The notes under the pieces are model-generated. The model did not search any database and was not told where the DNA came from. It saw only the letters and a list, made by a program, of their open reading frames with translations. The position numbers and the translations under genes were made by a program. Below, piece after piece: positions 7,975 through 14,839 of a stretch of DNA of 64,000 nucleotides. Location: positions 1,984,001 through 2,048,000 of the forward strand of contig NZ_JADWYI010000001.1 of NCBI RefSeq assembly GCF_016904885.1. Direction: 5' to 3'. Numbering within the stretch: position 1 is the stretch's first letter; the number at the start of each line of letters is the position of its first letter. The DNA comes from Archangium primigenium. Lineage in GTDB: Bacteria > Myxococcota > Myxococcia > Myxococcales > Myxococcaceae.

Positions 7975-8907
7975 CTAGTGGATGAGACCCGCGGCGGCGA
8001 GCACCGCGTTCTCGTAGGCCTGCATGGGGCCTTCGTGGATGAGGTCCAGGTCCACCATCGCCTGGCGCAGGGTGAAGCCCGCGGCGCGTGCATGCGCGTC
8101 CATCTCCAGCACCCGGTCCATCGCGTCGGCGGCGTGAAAGGCGCGCGCCTCCGGGCTGTCCGTGTGCGGCAGGATCTTCCTCGCCTCGCGCACGAGGGCG
8201 GCGAGGCCCTCGGGCAGCGTGGCGAGCACGTCCTCGGTGACGCGGGCCATGAGCGGCGCCGCGTCCTCTCCGAGCAGCCGGTCGCCGTAGTCCCCCGCGT
8301 CGGGCAGCACCACGTTGAAGAAGTGGTGGCTCAACGCGGCCACGAAGGGGATGGCCGGGTCCGCGCCGAAGAGCGGGGAGACGAGCACCGACGCCACGGC
8401 CACCACGTAGCAGTGGTCGGCGTGGCTCTCCGCGGGCAGGAGCACCACGCGCGGCGTGTTGGCGCGCGTGGGTCCGGCCCGGGGTTGACGCACCAGCCGC
8501 TCGACGAAGGCGGGCGGCTGGATTTGCCCCGGGACCGGCAGTCCGGCGAGCGCCGTGTGCAGGCGCTCGCGCAGCTCCCGGTCCAGGGGCTCCGCCGCGG
8601 CGTCCAGGCCCCGGCGGAGGACTTTCACGGCGCGCTCGTGCGGCATGCCGGCCCGGGACAGCACGTCCAGGTCGATGCCCCCCAACCGGATGCCGGTCAG
8701 GGCGAGCGCCGCTTCCCGCAGCGCCAGGGTGTCCGGATGCACGCCTGACACCAGGGCCGCCCAGGCCCGGCGGAAGCCATGGGCCGCCAGTCCCTCCGGT
8801 TGATCCGGTGTCCGCACCCGCTTGAGGTCCATCAGCTCGCCCACCAGGGGGCGAAGCCCGGCCAGGCGGCCGGGGACCGCGGTGATTCCCTGCGCAGTGT
8901 CCTTCAT
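7975..8907 (-). CDS. HD-domain-like protein
   Basis: A 310-residue protein with no family I can name firmly. Its middle has an HD-superfamily pattern: E-S-H-A-D-H-C-Y-V-V-A (H162, H165), then A-L-S-H-H-F-F-N (H194, H195) where the signature usually reads H-D, then D-A-G-D-Y-G-D (D202, D205/206), and a late A-M-D-R-V-L-E. HD proteins are metal phosphohydrolases, but some are di-iron oxygenases, such as myo-inositol oxygenase and PhnZ. The gene begins three bases after the inositol-3-phosphate synthase stop, so the two are surely co-translated; a phosphatase or an oxygenase acting on the inositol product would make sense. Both the fold and the role are inference. Confidence 0.6.
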   Translation of the reverse strand: MKDTAQGITAVPGRLAGLRPLVGELMDLKRVRTPDQPEGLAAHGFRRAWAALVSGVHPDTLALREAALALTGIRLGGIDLDVLSRAGMPHERAVKVLRRGLDAAAEPLDRELRERLHTALAGLPVPGQIQPPAFVERLVRQPRAGPTRANTPRVVLLPAESHADHCYVVAVASVLVSPLFGADPAIPFVAALSHHFFNVVLPDAGDYGDRLLGEDAAPLMARVTEDVLATLPEGLAALVREARKILPHTDSPEARAFHAADAMDRVLEMDAHARAAGFTLRQAMVDLDLIHEGPMQAYENAVLAAAGLIH

Positions 8908-8910
8908 GGC

Positions 8911-10134
8911 CTAGCCCCGGATGCGCTCGCCGCCGCCGGTGGTCTGCACGCTCTCCTTGCCCAGCCAGCTCATCAGCCGGCGCTGCTGCTCGGGCACGGC
9001 GTGCTCGGGCGTGCCGCCGTTGCGCGTCATGGGCGCCTTGAAGAAGCAGCCCAGCTCCTCGATGACGCCCGCCTCCCCGCGGCGCTTGGCCAGGTCCAGC
9101 GTGCGCGCCAGCTCCACCACCAGCGGCGCGGCGAGGATGGAGTCCTTGCAGAGGAAGTTGATCTTCAGCTGCATGGGCTGACCGCAGAAGCCGATGACGT
9201 CGATGTTGTCCCAGGCCTCCTTGTTGTCACCGCGCGGCCGGTAGTACTGGATCTGCACGATGTGATCCTGGACCTTGTAGCCGAGGATGCTGTCGAGCAC
9301 GGCGCCCTTGGTGTCGATCTTCGACGCCTTGGAGGCCGGATCGTTGAGCGCCTCGCCGTCGCGGTTGCCCAGGATGTTGGTGGAGTACCAGCCGTCCACG
9401 TACAGCGCGCGGTCGCGCAGGGCCGGGGCGAGCACCGTCTTGAGCAGCGTCTGGCCCGTCTTGCCGTCCTTGCCCGCCACGGGCGAGCCGTTGCGGCGCG
9501 CCAGCTCCAGGATGGCCGGCACGTCCGCGGCCACGCTGGGCGTGAAGTTGGCGAAGGGGATGCCCGTGGTCACCGCCGCGTAGGCATAGAGCATGGCGGG
9601 GCTGATGTTCGGATCGTTCGCGTCGAGCGCCGTGTCGAAGGCCTCGGGCGTGGCGAACTGGGGCAGGGCGAGGTTCACCGGCCGCTCGGTGGAGGCGACG
9701 TTCACCATCACCACCCGGTCGAGCTTCTGGTCCTGCTTGAAGCGCACCAGGTCCTCGAGGATGCCGTTGACCTGGTCGCGCAGGTCCTTGGCCTTCTTGG
9801 TGGAGCTGCCCACCACGTTCTTGCAGAAGTTGGTGTTGGACGAGGCCGTCCACGGCCGCATCTTGCCGAGGATGGGGCCCACCGCGGCGAGCTGGGTCTC
9901 GTTGAGCACGCCGTGGTTGCGCGCCGCCTTCGCCAGATCGTCGTCGTACAGGTCCCACCCGCCGAAGACCAGGTCCCCGTAGTCCGCCAGCCCCACGCCC
10001 CGCACCCCCGCCAGCGGAAGGCCCTTGGTGTCCGTCAGCCCCCGCTTGAGGAGCTCCATGCCCGCCACCGCGGTCGTCGCCACCGCGCCACCCAGACCCA
10101 CCAACGCGACACCCAGACGCTCCGTCCCTGCCAT
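8911..10134 (-). CDS. inositol-3-phosphate synthase
   Basis: A 407-residue myo-inositol-1(3)-phosphate synthase, which turns glucose 6-phosphate into inositol phosphate using enzyme-bound NAD. It has the Rossmann start A-L-V-G-L-G-G-A-V-A-T-T, the conserved S-S-N-T-N-F block, V-N-V-A-S-T-E, the G-K-D-G-K-T-G-Q-T segment with W-Y-S-T-N-I-L-G-N, and late L-K-I-N-F-L-C-K-D-S, all hallmarks of the family. I use ATG 10134, seven bases after AAGGGG. It is the first gene of the long minus-strand operon, and so supplies the likely starting metabolite. In mycothiol-makers this enzyme feeds MshA; in other bacteria it feeds inositol lipids or compatible solutes. Confidence 0.93.
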   Translation of the reverse strand: MAGTERLGVALVGLGGAVATTAVAGMELLKRGLTDTKGLPLAGVRGVGLADYGDLVFGGWDLYDDDLAKAARNHGVLNETQLAAVGPILGKMRPWTASSNTNFCKNVVGSSTKKAKDLRDQVNGILEDLVRFKQDQKLDRVVMVNVASTERPVNLALPQFATPEAFDTALDANDPNISPAMLYAYAAVTTGIPFANFTPSVAADVPAILELARRNGSPVAGKDGKTGQTLLKTVLAPALRDRALYVDGWYSTNILGNRDGEALNDPASKASKIDTKGAVLDSILGYKVQDHIVQIQYYRPRGDNKEAWDNIDVIGFCGQPMQLKINFLCKDSILAAPLVVELARTLDLAKRRGEAGVIEELGCFFKAPMTRNGGTPEHAVPEQQRRLMSWLGKESVQTTGGGERIRG

Positions 10135-10605
10135 GTGACTACCCCTTGTTGTGAAGGCCATTGCCCTGTGGACCCATGACGACTCCGGGTCGGATTGGGC
10201 TCGCACGCCCCAGCTCCAGGGCTGCGCGAGCCTTCCGATTCATCCGGGGCTCCCACGAGTTCATGCAATGAATTGCCATGAAAGCCGTCCCTCACAACCC
10301 CCATAAGGGCATACATCCCCGGCGAGGGAGGCCAACGTCTCGTACGAGAAAGGCCGCCTGGGGCGTGTCGCGTGAAGCACAGGGACAAGGTCCCCTGGCC
10401 GACAGGATGTCTGGGTTTATCGGCCGACGAGAGTCGGGGTCGGAACCGACCGCGACCCCAGGGCAGGCCTTCCGGCGTCTCGACCCGTGAGAAACGGGGT
10501 CGGAGTGGACCCCGATTCTCCGAGGAGAATCACCCTTTCTCGGGGCGTGAGAGGTGGGGTTGGAAGTGACCGCCACGCCGGGTCCGGGTGGAATGCCTTT
10601 CATCG
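10135..10605. other. gene-free region upstream of the inositol operon
   Basis: About 470 bases without a convincing gene. It must hold the promoter of the inositol/YcaO operon (minus strand), although I see no clear -35/-10 pair. A 13-base palindrome, TTCATGCAATGAA, lies at 10260-10272, about 125 bases before the ATG, and could be an operator. The half farther from the operon holds three units of a 60-bp-period repeat, listed separately. Possible reading frames here are short and have no recognisable composition. Confidence 0.5.
10427..10580. repeat. three imperfect tandem units with a 60-bp period
   Basis: The core G-G-G-G-T-(C/T)-G-G-A-(A/G)-(C/T)-(C/G)-G-A-C-C recurs with its GGGGT ending exactly at 10440, 10500 and 10560. 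Each copy is preceded by a GAGA/GAAA stretch, and in the last two by CGTGAGA. About 25-30 bases of each unit are conserved and the remaining 30 differ. In the first copy the core is itself part of an inverted repeat with GACCCC. The period resembles a CRISPR, but repeats are too divergent and there is no cas gene. It could be an array of binding sites or a remnant of a myxobacterial intergenic repeat. Confidence 0.6.
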
Positions 10606-10652
10606 AAAAAAGGGCGGCGGAGCGGGGTCGAAAACACCCCGCTCCGCCGCCC
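10606..10652 (-). terminator. intrinsic terminator of the MATE exporter gene
   Basis: A perfect 17-bp stem, arms GGGCGGCGGAGCGGGGT at 10612-10628 and ACCCCGCTCCGCCGCCC at 10636-10652, with a seven-base loop. On the minus strand it is followed at once by six T residues (AAAAAA at 10606-10611 on the plus strand). It stands 35 bases after the MATE stop, which makes it the clearest factor-independent terminator in the window. It separates the MATE gene from the inositol operon that follows on the same strand. Confidence 0.9.
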
Positions 10653-10686
10653 GATGTCTGTCTTTGAGAGGGAAAAGCCGCGTGGG

Positions 10687-12132
10687 TCAGATCCGACCGA
10701 GCTTCCACCGCCCGCGCCGGAAGAGCACGGCGCACAGGATGCCGAGCACGCAGTAGCCGATGGTGATGGCCAGGAAGGCGCCCAGGGCCCCGAGGCCCAG
10801 GGGGCCCGAGAGCACCCAGGCCAGGGGAATCTGGAGCAGCCAGATGGACACCAGGTTGATGAGGGTGGGCGTGGTGGTGTCCCCGGCGCCGTTGAAGGCA
10901 TGGGGCAGCACGGTCCCGAAGGCGTAGAAGAGCAGGCCCACGCTCACGATGCGCAGGCAGCGCGTGGCCTGGAAGACGACCTCGGCCTCGGTGGTGAAGG
11001 CGTGCACCAGGGGCTCGGCGAACACGAGGAAGCCCAGGGCCACCGCGCACAGGAAGAAGAGGGTGTGGAAGCTGGCGCGCCAGGCGACGCGCTCGGCCCG
11101 GTCGCTGTCGCCGGCCCCCAGGCTCTGGCCCACGAGCGTGCCCGCCGCGTGGCTCAGGCCCCAGGAGGGCTGCTGCGCGAGCAGGATGATGCGCATGGCG
11201 ATGGTGTAGCCGGCGAGCGCCGCGCTGCCGAACTGGGCGATGATGCGCATGAGGACCAGCCAGTTGCCCATGGTGAGCAGGGCCTGGAGCAGGGCGCTGC
11301 CGGACAGCCGCAGGAGCGACAGGAGCGTGCGCGGCTCCATGCCCAGGTGCCGCCGGGCGATGACGAGCCGGCCCCGGCCCCGGGCCAGGGCCCGGAGCTG
11401 GTAGAGCACGCCCACGCCGCGGCTGAGCGTGGTGGCCACCGCGGCGCCCAGGACGCCCATGCCCTCGAGCGGCCCCATGCCGAAGATGAGCAGCGGGGCG
11501 AGCACCAGGTTGAGGGCATTGGCCACCCAGAGCGCGCGCATGGACGTGGCCGCGTCCCCCGCGCCGCGCAGGATGGCGCTGATGAGGAAGAGCAGCATGA
11601 TGATGACCGTGCTGCCGAGCATCACCCGGGCGTAGGGCGTGCCGTGGGCCACCACCTCGGGCGAGGCGCCCAGGGCCGAGAGCAATTGGGGCGCGAAGAG
11701 GGCGCCCAGCACCGCCACCGGCACGGACAGGAACAGGCCCAGCCACAAGGACTGCACCGCCGCGCTCGCCGCGCGCTCGGGGTTCTTCTCCCCGATGCGT
11801 CGGGCCACCAGCGCCGTGGCGCCGATGGACAGGCCCATGGGCAAGGTCTGCAGGAAGGACAGCATGGACTCGGTGAGGCCCACCGTGGCCACCGAGGCCG
11901 CGCCCAGCCGGGAGACGAAGAAGACGTCCACCACGGCGAAGACGGACTCCATCACCATCTCCAACACCATGGGGATGGACAAGAGCAGCAGCGCGCGGTT
12001 GACGGAACCGGCGGTCAGGTCCCGGGTCGTGCCCCGCAGCGCCTCGCGCAGCGTGGACCACCAACCAGAGGGAGCGTCGAGGGAGGGGGAGGAAGCAGGC
12101 GTGAAGATTTCAGGAGAAAGCGTCTGGGACAT
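10687..12132 (-). CDS. MATE family multidrug/metabolite exporter
   Basis: About 481 residues with twelve hydrophobic segments in the two-times-six pattern of MATE transporters, which export cationic drugs or metabolites using Na+ or H+ gradients. The first repeat has I-P-M-V-L-E-M-V-M-E-S-V then D-V-F-F-V-S-R-L-G, and M-G-L-S-I-G-A-T-A-L-V-A-R-R-I-G-E typical of the NorM/DinF group. I start at ATG 12132 because the first membrane segment then follows a short polar leader; the ribosome site is weak, and a longer start at 12210 would overlap an inverted repeat. It has its own terminator, so it is a single-gene unit. It could export the product of the adjacent inositol/YcaO operon, but the terminator between them weakens that link. 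Confidence 0.88.
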   Translation of the reverse strand: MSQTLSPEIFTPASSPSLDAPSGWWSTLREALRGTTRDLTAGSVNRALLLLSIPMVLEMVMESVFAVVDVFFVSRLGAASVATVGLTESMLSFLQTLPMGLSIGATALVARRIGEKNPERAASAAVQSLWLGLFLSVPVAVLGALFAPQLLSALGASPEVVAHGTPYARVMLGSTVIIMLLFLISAILRGAGDAATSMRALWVANALNLVLAPLLIFGMGPLEGMGVLGAAVATTLSRGVGVLYQLRALARGRGRLVIARRHLGMEPRTLLSLLRLSGSALLQALLTMGNWLVLMRIIAQFGSAALAGYTIAMRIILLAQQPSWGLSHAAGTLVGQSLGAGDSDRAERVAWRASFHTLFFLCAVALGFLVFAEPLVHAFTTEAEVVFQATRCLRIVSVGLLFYAFGTVLPHAFNGAGDTTTPTLINLVSIWLLQIPLAWVLSGPLGLGALGAFLAITIGYCVLGILCAVLFRRGRWKLGRI

Positions 12133-12204
12133 GAAATGAAGCGCGCCGAAGGGGTTGGCTTCTTCGCGATGCCAGGGAACCACGCCTCTGGCGTGCTTCA
12201 TTTC
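12133..12204. promoter_or_regulatory. inverted repeat ahead of the MATE gene
   Basis: Arms GAAATGAAGCGCGCC (12133-12147) and GGCGTGCTTCATTTC (12190-12204) match as an inverted repeat at 14 of 15 positions, 42 bases apart. The left arm touches the ATG of the MATE gene. Paired, spaced arms of this kind suit a dimeric repressor or looping operator; as RNA they would form a long stem over the start codon. No regulator gene lies beside it. Confidence 0.5.
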
Positions 12205-12255
12205 CAACACCCGGCGCCCGGCCGGAGTCCAGACAGGGCGCCGGGCGCCCGCGCG

Positions 12256-12741
12256 CTAGCGGCGCGTCGTCTTCTTCGCGGCGGTCTCGCGGGCGGGGGC
12301 CTTCTTGCGCGCCGGCGCCCGGGCACGGCGGGCGGAGGCGGCGGGACGGGCCCGGCTCTTGGTGCCGCTCGCCTTCTTCTTCGCGCCACCGGCCGACGTC
12401 TTCGTGGCCTGGTAGCGCTCGAGCAGGCGGGTGCCCTTGGCGGCCAGGCGCTTGGCGGCCGCGGCGTCCTTGGGCACGGGCTCGCCCCAGGCATGGGCCG
12501 ACAGCGCCAGCCGCGTGGGCTCACCGTTCTCGTCCTGCATGGGGCCGCGCGGGTGGGCGAAGTGGCGCCGCAGGAAGCTGCCCTTGCGCCGCATCTTCTC
12601 CGGCGTGTCCGCCTTGCCCTGGACGCCGGGCTTGAGGTTCGCCCCTTCCGTCTTCTTGAAGTGGGCGCGCCCCGCCGCGGTCAGTCCTCCCTTGGGATTA
12701 TTGAGCGGGTTCTTGCGCGCGGCGGTGGATCGGCTCGGCAT
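12256..12741 (-). CDS. DUF6321 domain protein with basic, histone-like tail
   Basis: A 161-residue protein. The first 100 residues (K-N-P-L-N-N-P-K-G-G-L-T-A-A-G-R, then K-M-R-R-K-G-S-F-L-R-R-H-F and A-L-S-A-H-A-W-G-E-P) match my memory of the DUF6321 family, whose function is unknown. The last 45 residues are almost only Lys, Arg, Ala, Pro and Thr, like a histone H1 tail, so nucleic-acid binding is likely. ATG 12741 has a strong GGAGGAG site five bases upstream, and that site lies inside a hairpin stem. It sits between phosphofructokinase and the MATE gene on the same strand, 116 bases after phosphofructokinase. Confidence 0.78.
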   Translation of the reverse strand: MPSRSTAARKNPLNNPKGGLTAAGRAHFKKTEGANLKPGVQGKADTPEKMRRKGSFLRRHFAHPRGPMQDENGEPTRLALSAHAWGEPVPKDAAAAKRLAAKGTRLLERYQATKTSAGGAKKKASGTKSRARPAASARRARAPARKKAPARETAAKKTTRR

Positions 12742-12746
12742 GGTGT

Positions 12747-12784
12747 CTCCTCCCGGGGGCACGGATGTGCCCCTCCAGGAGGAG
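12747..12784 (-). promoter_or_regulatory. hairpin burying the ribosome site of the DUF6321 gene
   Basis: On the minus strand the leader reads CTCCTCC, then GGGGCAC-ATCC-GTGCCCC, then GGAGGAG. The outer 7-bp stem pairs the ribosome binding site GGAGGAG (12747-12753) with CTCCTCC (12778-12784); the inner 7-bp stem is 12756-12762 with 12767-12773. If formed, it would block translation. A protein, a small RNA, temperature or ribosome passage could open it. Confidence 0.6.
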
Positions 12785-12857
12785 AGGTAGGTCTTGTCGG
12801 GCGGGCGTGCACGCGAGGGCGGGCTGCCTTCCTGCCTGGCCGCCCCGGCGGGTCCTG

Positions 12858-13895
12858 CTAGCCGAAGAAGACCTGGGCGACCTTGAAGAACTCCTCGGGC
12901 ACCTTCTTGAGCTCGCGCGTGGCCTCGGACAGGTCCACGCTGACGATGTCGTTGCCCCTCAGGGCCGCCATCTTGCCGAACTCGCCCTGGGCGACCATGT
13001 CGCAGGCGTGCACGCCGTAGCGCGTGGCCAGCACGCGGTCGTGCGCCGTGGGCGCGCCGCCGCGCTGGATGTGCCCGAGCACCGACACGCGCGTCTCGTA
13101 GCCCGTGCGCCGCTCGATCTCGTTGGCCACCAGGGCGCCCACGCCGCCGAGCCGCGGCCGGCCCGCCTCGTCCAGCGAGCCCGAGGTGACGAGCTGCTCC
13201 TGGCCCTCGTGGGTGAGCTTGATGCGCGTGCCCTCGGCCACCACCACGATGGAGAAGGAGCGGCCGGTGGAGTGGCGGTGCTTGATGTGCTCGGCCACGC
13301 GCTCCAGGTCCGCGGGCACTTCCGGCACGAGGATGACGTCCGCGCCGCCGGCCAGGCCCGCGTAGGTGGCGATCCACCCCACGTGCCGGCCCATCACCTC
13401 GCACACGATGACGCGCTTGTGCGACTCGGCGGTGGAGTGCAGCCGGTCGATCGCCTCGGTGGCGATGCCCACCGCGGTGTCGAAGCCGAAGGTGAAGTCC
13501 GTGCCGTTCAGGTCGTTGTCGATCGTCTTGGGCACGCCCACGATGCGCACGCCCTCCTGGGACATGCGCGTGGCGGCCGACAGCGTGCCCTCGCCGCCGA
13601 TGGCGATGACGGCGTGGATTTCATGCCGCTCGATGGCGCGCTTGACGCGCTCCAGGCCGTTCTCGACCTTGAAGGGGTTGACGCGCGAGGTGCCCAGGAT
13701 GGTGCCGCCCCGGTGGAGGATGCCCGAGGTGGTCTCCCGCGTCAGGCGGAAGTGGTTATCGTCCAAGAGGCCCCGCCAACCATCCCGAAGGCCCATCATC
13801 TCGAATCCGTGGGCGCTCGCCCGACGGACAACGGCGCGGATGACCGCGTTGAGGCCGGGGCAATCACCCCCGCCCGTGAGAACGGCGACTTTCAT
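12858..13895 (-). CDS. pfkA: 6-phosphofructokinase
   Basis: A 345-residue phosphofructokinase that phosphorylates fructose 6-phosphate in glycolysis. It begins K-V-A-V-L-T-G-G-G-D-C-P-G-L-N (nucleotide loop) and has G-G-E-G-T for the next loop, P-K-T-I-D-N-D for the catalytic Asp, and M-G-R-H-V-G-W for substrate contact. The combination of Gly after G-G-E with Lys in P-K-T-I-D-N-D marks the mixed 'group III' type also found in actinobacteria, which can be ATP-dependent despite the Lys seen in pyrophosphate enzymes. ATG 13895 has AAGGG six bases upstream. In Myxococcus the enzyme is activated by the kinase Pkn4, whose gene is adjacent there; no such kinase gene is next to it here. Confidence 0.92.
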   Translation of the reverse strand: MKVAVLTGGGDCPGLNAVIRAVVRRASAHGFEMMGLRDGWRGLLDDNHFRLTRETTSGILHRGGTILGTSRVNPFKVENGLERVKRAIERHEIHAVIAIGGEGTLSAATRMSQEGVRIVGVPKTIDNDLNGTDFTFGFDTAVGIATEAIDRLHSTAESHKRVIVCEVMGRHVGWIATYAGLAGGADVILVPEVPADLERVAEHIKHRHSTGRSFSIVVVAEGTRIKLTHEGQEQLVTSGSLDEAGRPRLGGVGALVANEIERRTGYETRVSVLGHIQRGGAPTAHDRVLATRYGVHACDMVAQGEFGKMAALRGNDIVSVDLSEATRELKKVPEEFFKVAQVFFG

Positions 13896-14031
13896 GAAGT
13901 GCCCTTCTAGCTCACCTCCCGCGTGAGTCATGCGCGAAGTTGAGGGAGAAACCGCCTGTCCGCCTGGAGGTCAGGCCACCCTACCCACACCGCCCCAGTC
14001 CCCGGGCCCGATGCGTTGGGTGACTCCCTCC

Positions 14032-14060
14032 TTGGTGCTCCGAGGGGCATTGGCTATGCT
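14032..14060 (+). promoter_or_regulatory. likely sigma-70 type promoter of the NagB-like gene
   Basis: TTGGTG (14032-14037) and TATGCT (14055-14060) are separated by 17 bases. Transcription would begin near 14067, which places the TTG at 14088 about 20 bases into the message and excludes the upstream TTG at 14016 as a start. Confidence 0.5.
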
Positions 14061-14087
14061 GAGGGGCACCTCTCCCCACGGACCGCC

Positions 14088-14828
14088 TTGAACGTTCGCG
14101 TCTTCGCCTCCGAGTTGGAAGCCGCCGCCGCCTGTGCCGCCCACATCGCGGAGGCGCTCCGGGACAAGCCCTCGCTGGTGCTCGGGCTGCCCACGGGGCG
14201 CACGCCCCTCAACGTCTACCGACAGCTCGTGCACCTGCACCAGCGGGGCGAGGCGGACCTGTCCCGGGCGACGACCTTCAACCTGGACGAGTTCCTCGGC
14301 CTGCCGCCGGATGATCCGTGCAGCCTCCGGGCCTATATGGACCGGCACCTCTTCCGCCACGTGAACCTCGCCCCCGCGCGCATCCACTTCCTGGACGGGA
14401 GCGCGGAGCGGGCGGAGTGGGAGTGCGCCCGCTACGACGCGCGTCTGGCGCAGGCGGGGGGGTTGGACCTCTTGCTGCTGGGCATCGGCTCCAACGGGCT
14501 GGTGGCCTTCAACGAGGCGGGCGACAGCCTCCAGGCGGCGAGCCACCGGGTGCGCCTGTCACGCGAAACGCGCCTGGGCATGGCCTCCTTCTTCGGGGAC
14601 GACGTGTCCAAGGTGCCCATGGCCGCCCTCACCCTGGGCATGGGGGCGCTCTTCCAGGCGCGGCGCATCATCCTGCTGGCCTTTGGCATGAGCAAGGCGG
14701 CGGCCGTGACGGCGCTCGTGCGCGGACCCATCACCTCGCACTGTCCGGCGTCCTTGTTGCAGCTCCACGGGCAGGTGGAGGTGTGGGTGGACACCGAGGC
14801 GGGGCGAGGCCTGGAGGGAACCAGCTAG
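14088..14828 (+). CDS. NagB-family (glucosamine-6-phosphate deaminase-like) protein with altered active site
   Basis: A 246-residue protein of the glucosamine-6-phosphate deaminase/isomerase family. It shows G-L-P-T-G-R-T-P-L for the phosphate loop, F-N-L-D-E-F with the first catalytic Asp, and C-P-A-S-L-L-Q-L-H near the end. The catalytic loop, normally G-I-G-x-D-G-H-x-A-F-N-E, reads G-I-G-S-N-G-L-V-A-F-N-E: the Asp is Asn and the His is Leu, while the Glu is kept. A standard deaminase mechanism is therefore doubtful. TTG 14088 is chosen since it gives the family N-terminus and follows a promoter-like pair; its ribosome site is weak. The gene is followed after 11 bases by a secreted carboxypeptidase gene. 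Confidence 0.78.
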   Translation: MNVRVFASELEAAAACAAHIAEALRDKPSLVLGLPTGRTPLNVYRQLVHLHQRGEADLSRATTFNLDEFLGLPPDDPCSLRAYMDRHLFRHVNLAPARIHFLDGSAERAEWECARYDARLAQAGGLDLLLLGIGSNGLVAFNEAGDSLQAASHRVRLSRETRLGMASFFGDDVSKVPMAALTLGMGALFQARRIILLAFGMSKAAAVTALVRGPITSHCPASLLQLHGQVEVWVDTEAGRGLEGTS

Positions 14829-14839
14829 ACTCCGGGCCC
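14826..14839 (+). promoter_or_regulatory. -10 box placed for a leaderless carboxypeptidase message
   Basis: GCTAGACT ends eight bases before the ATG at 14840; the -10 hexamer TAGACT is 14826-14831 and overlaps the stop of the upstream gene. No ribosome site lies between. The same layout with the same eight-base gap is seen ahead of the lipoprotein gene at 18508. Confidence 0.45.

Noticed and set aside
111-10134. Simple mycothiol operon
   Set aside because: Ino1, GT4 and LmbE fit, but no cysteine ligase (MshC) or acetyltransferase (MshD) is visible, and YcaO, MocA, MBL and barrel genes have no place in that pathway.
10427-10580. Possible CRISPR array because of the 60-base period
   Set aside because: Only three units, repeats differ at many positions, and no cas gene is in the window.
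10292-12064. A 590-codon minus-strand frame overlapping the MATE gene in another frame
   Set aside because: It is rich in His/Pro/Gly/Arg, runs through the terminator and repeats, and the MATE frame has clear membrane segments.
14016-14087. Longer N-terminus of the NagB-like protein from the TTG at 14016
   Set aside because: It would start upstream of the promoter-like TTGGTG/TATGCT pair, and the added 24 residues do not match the family N-terminus.
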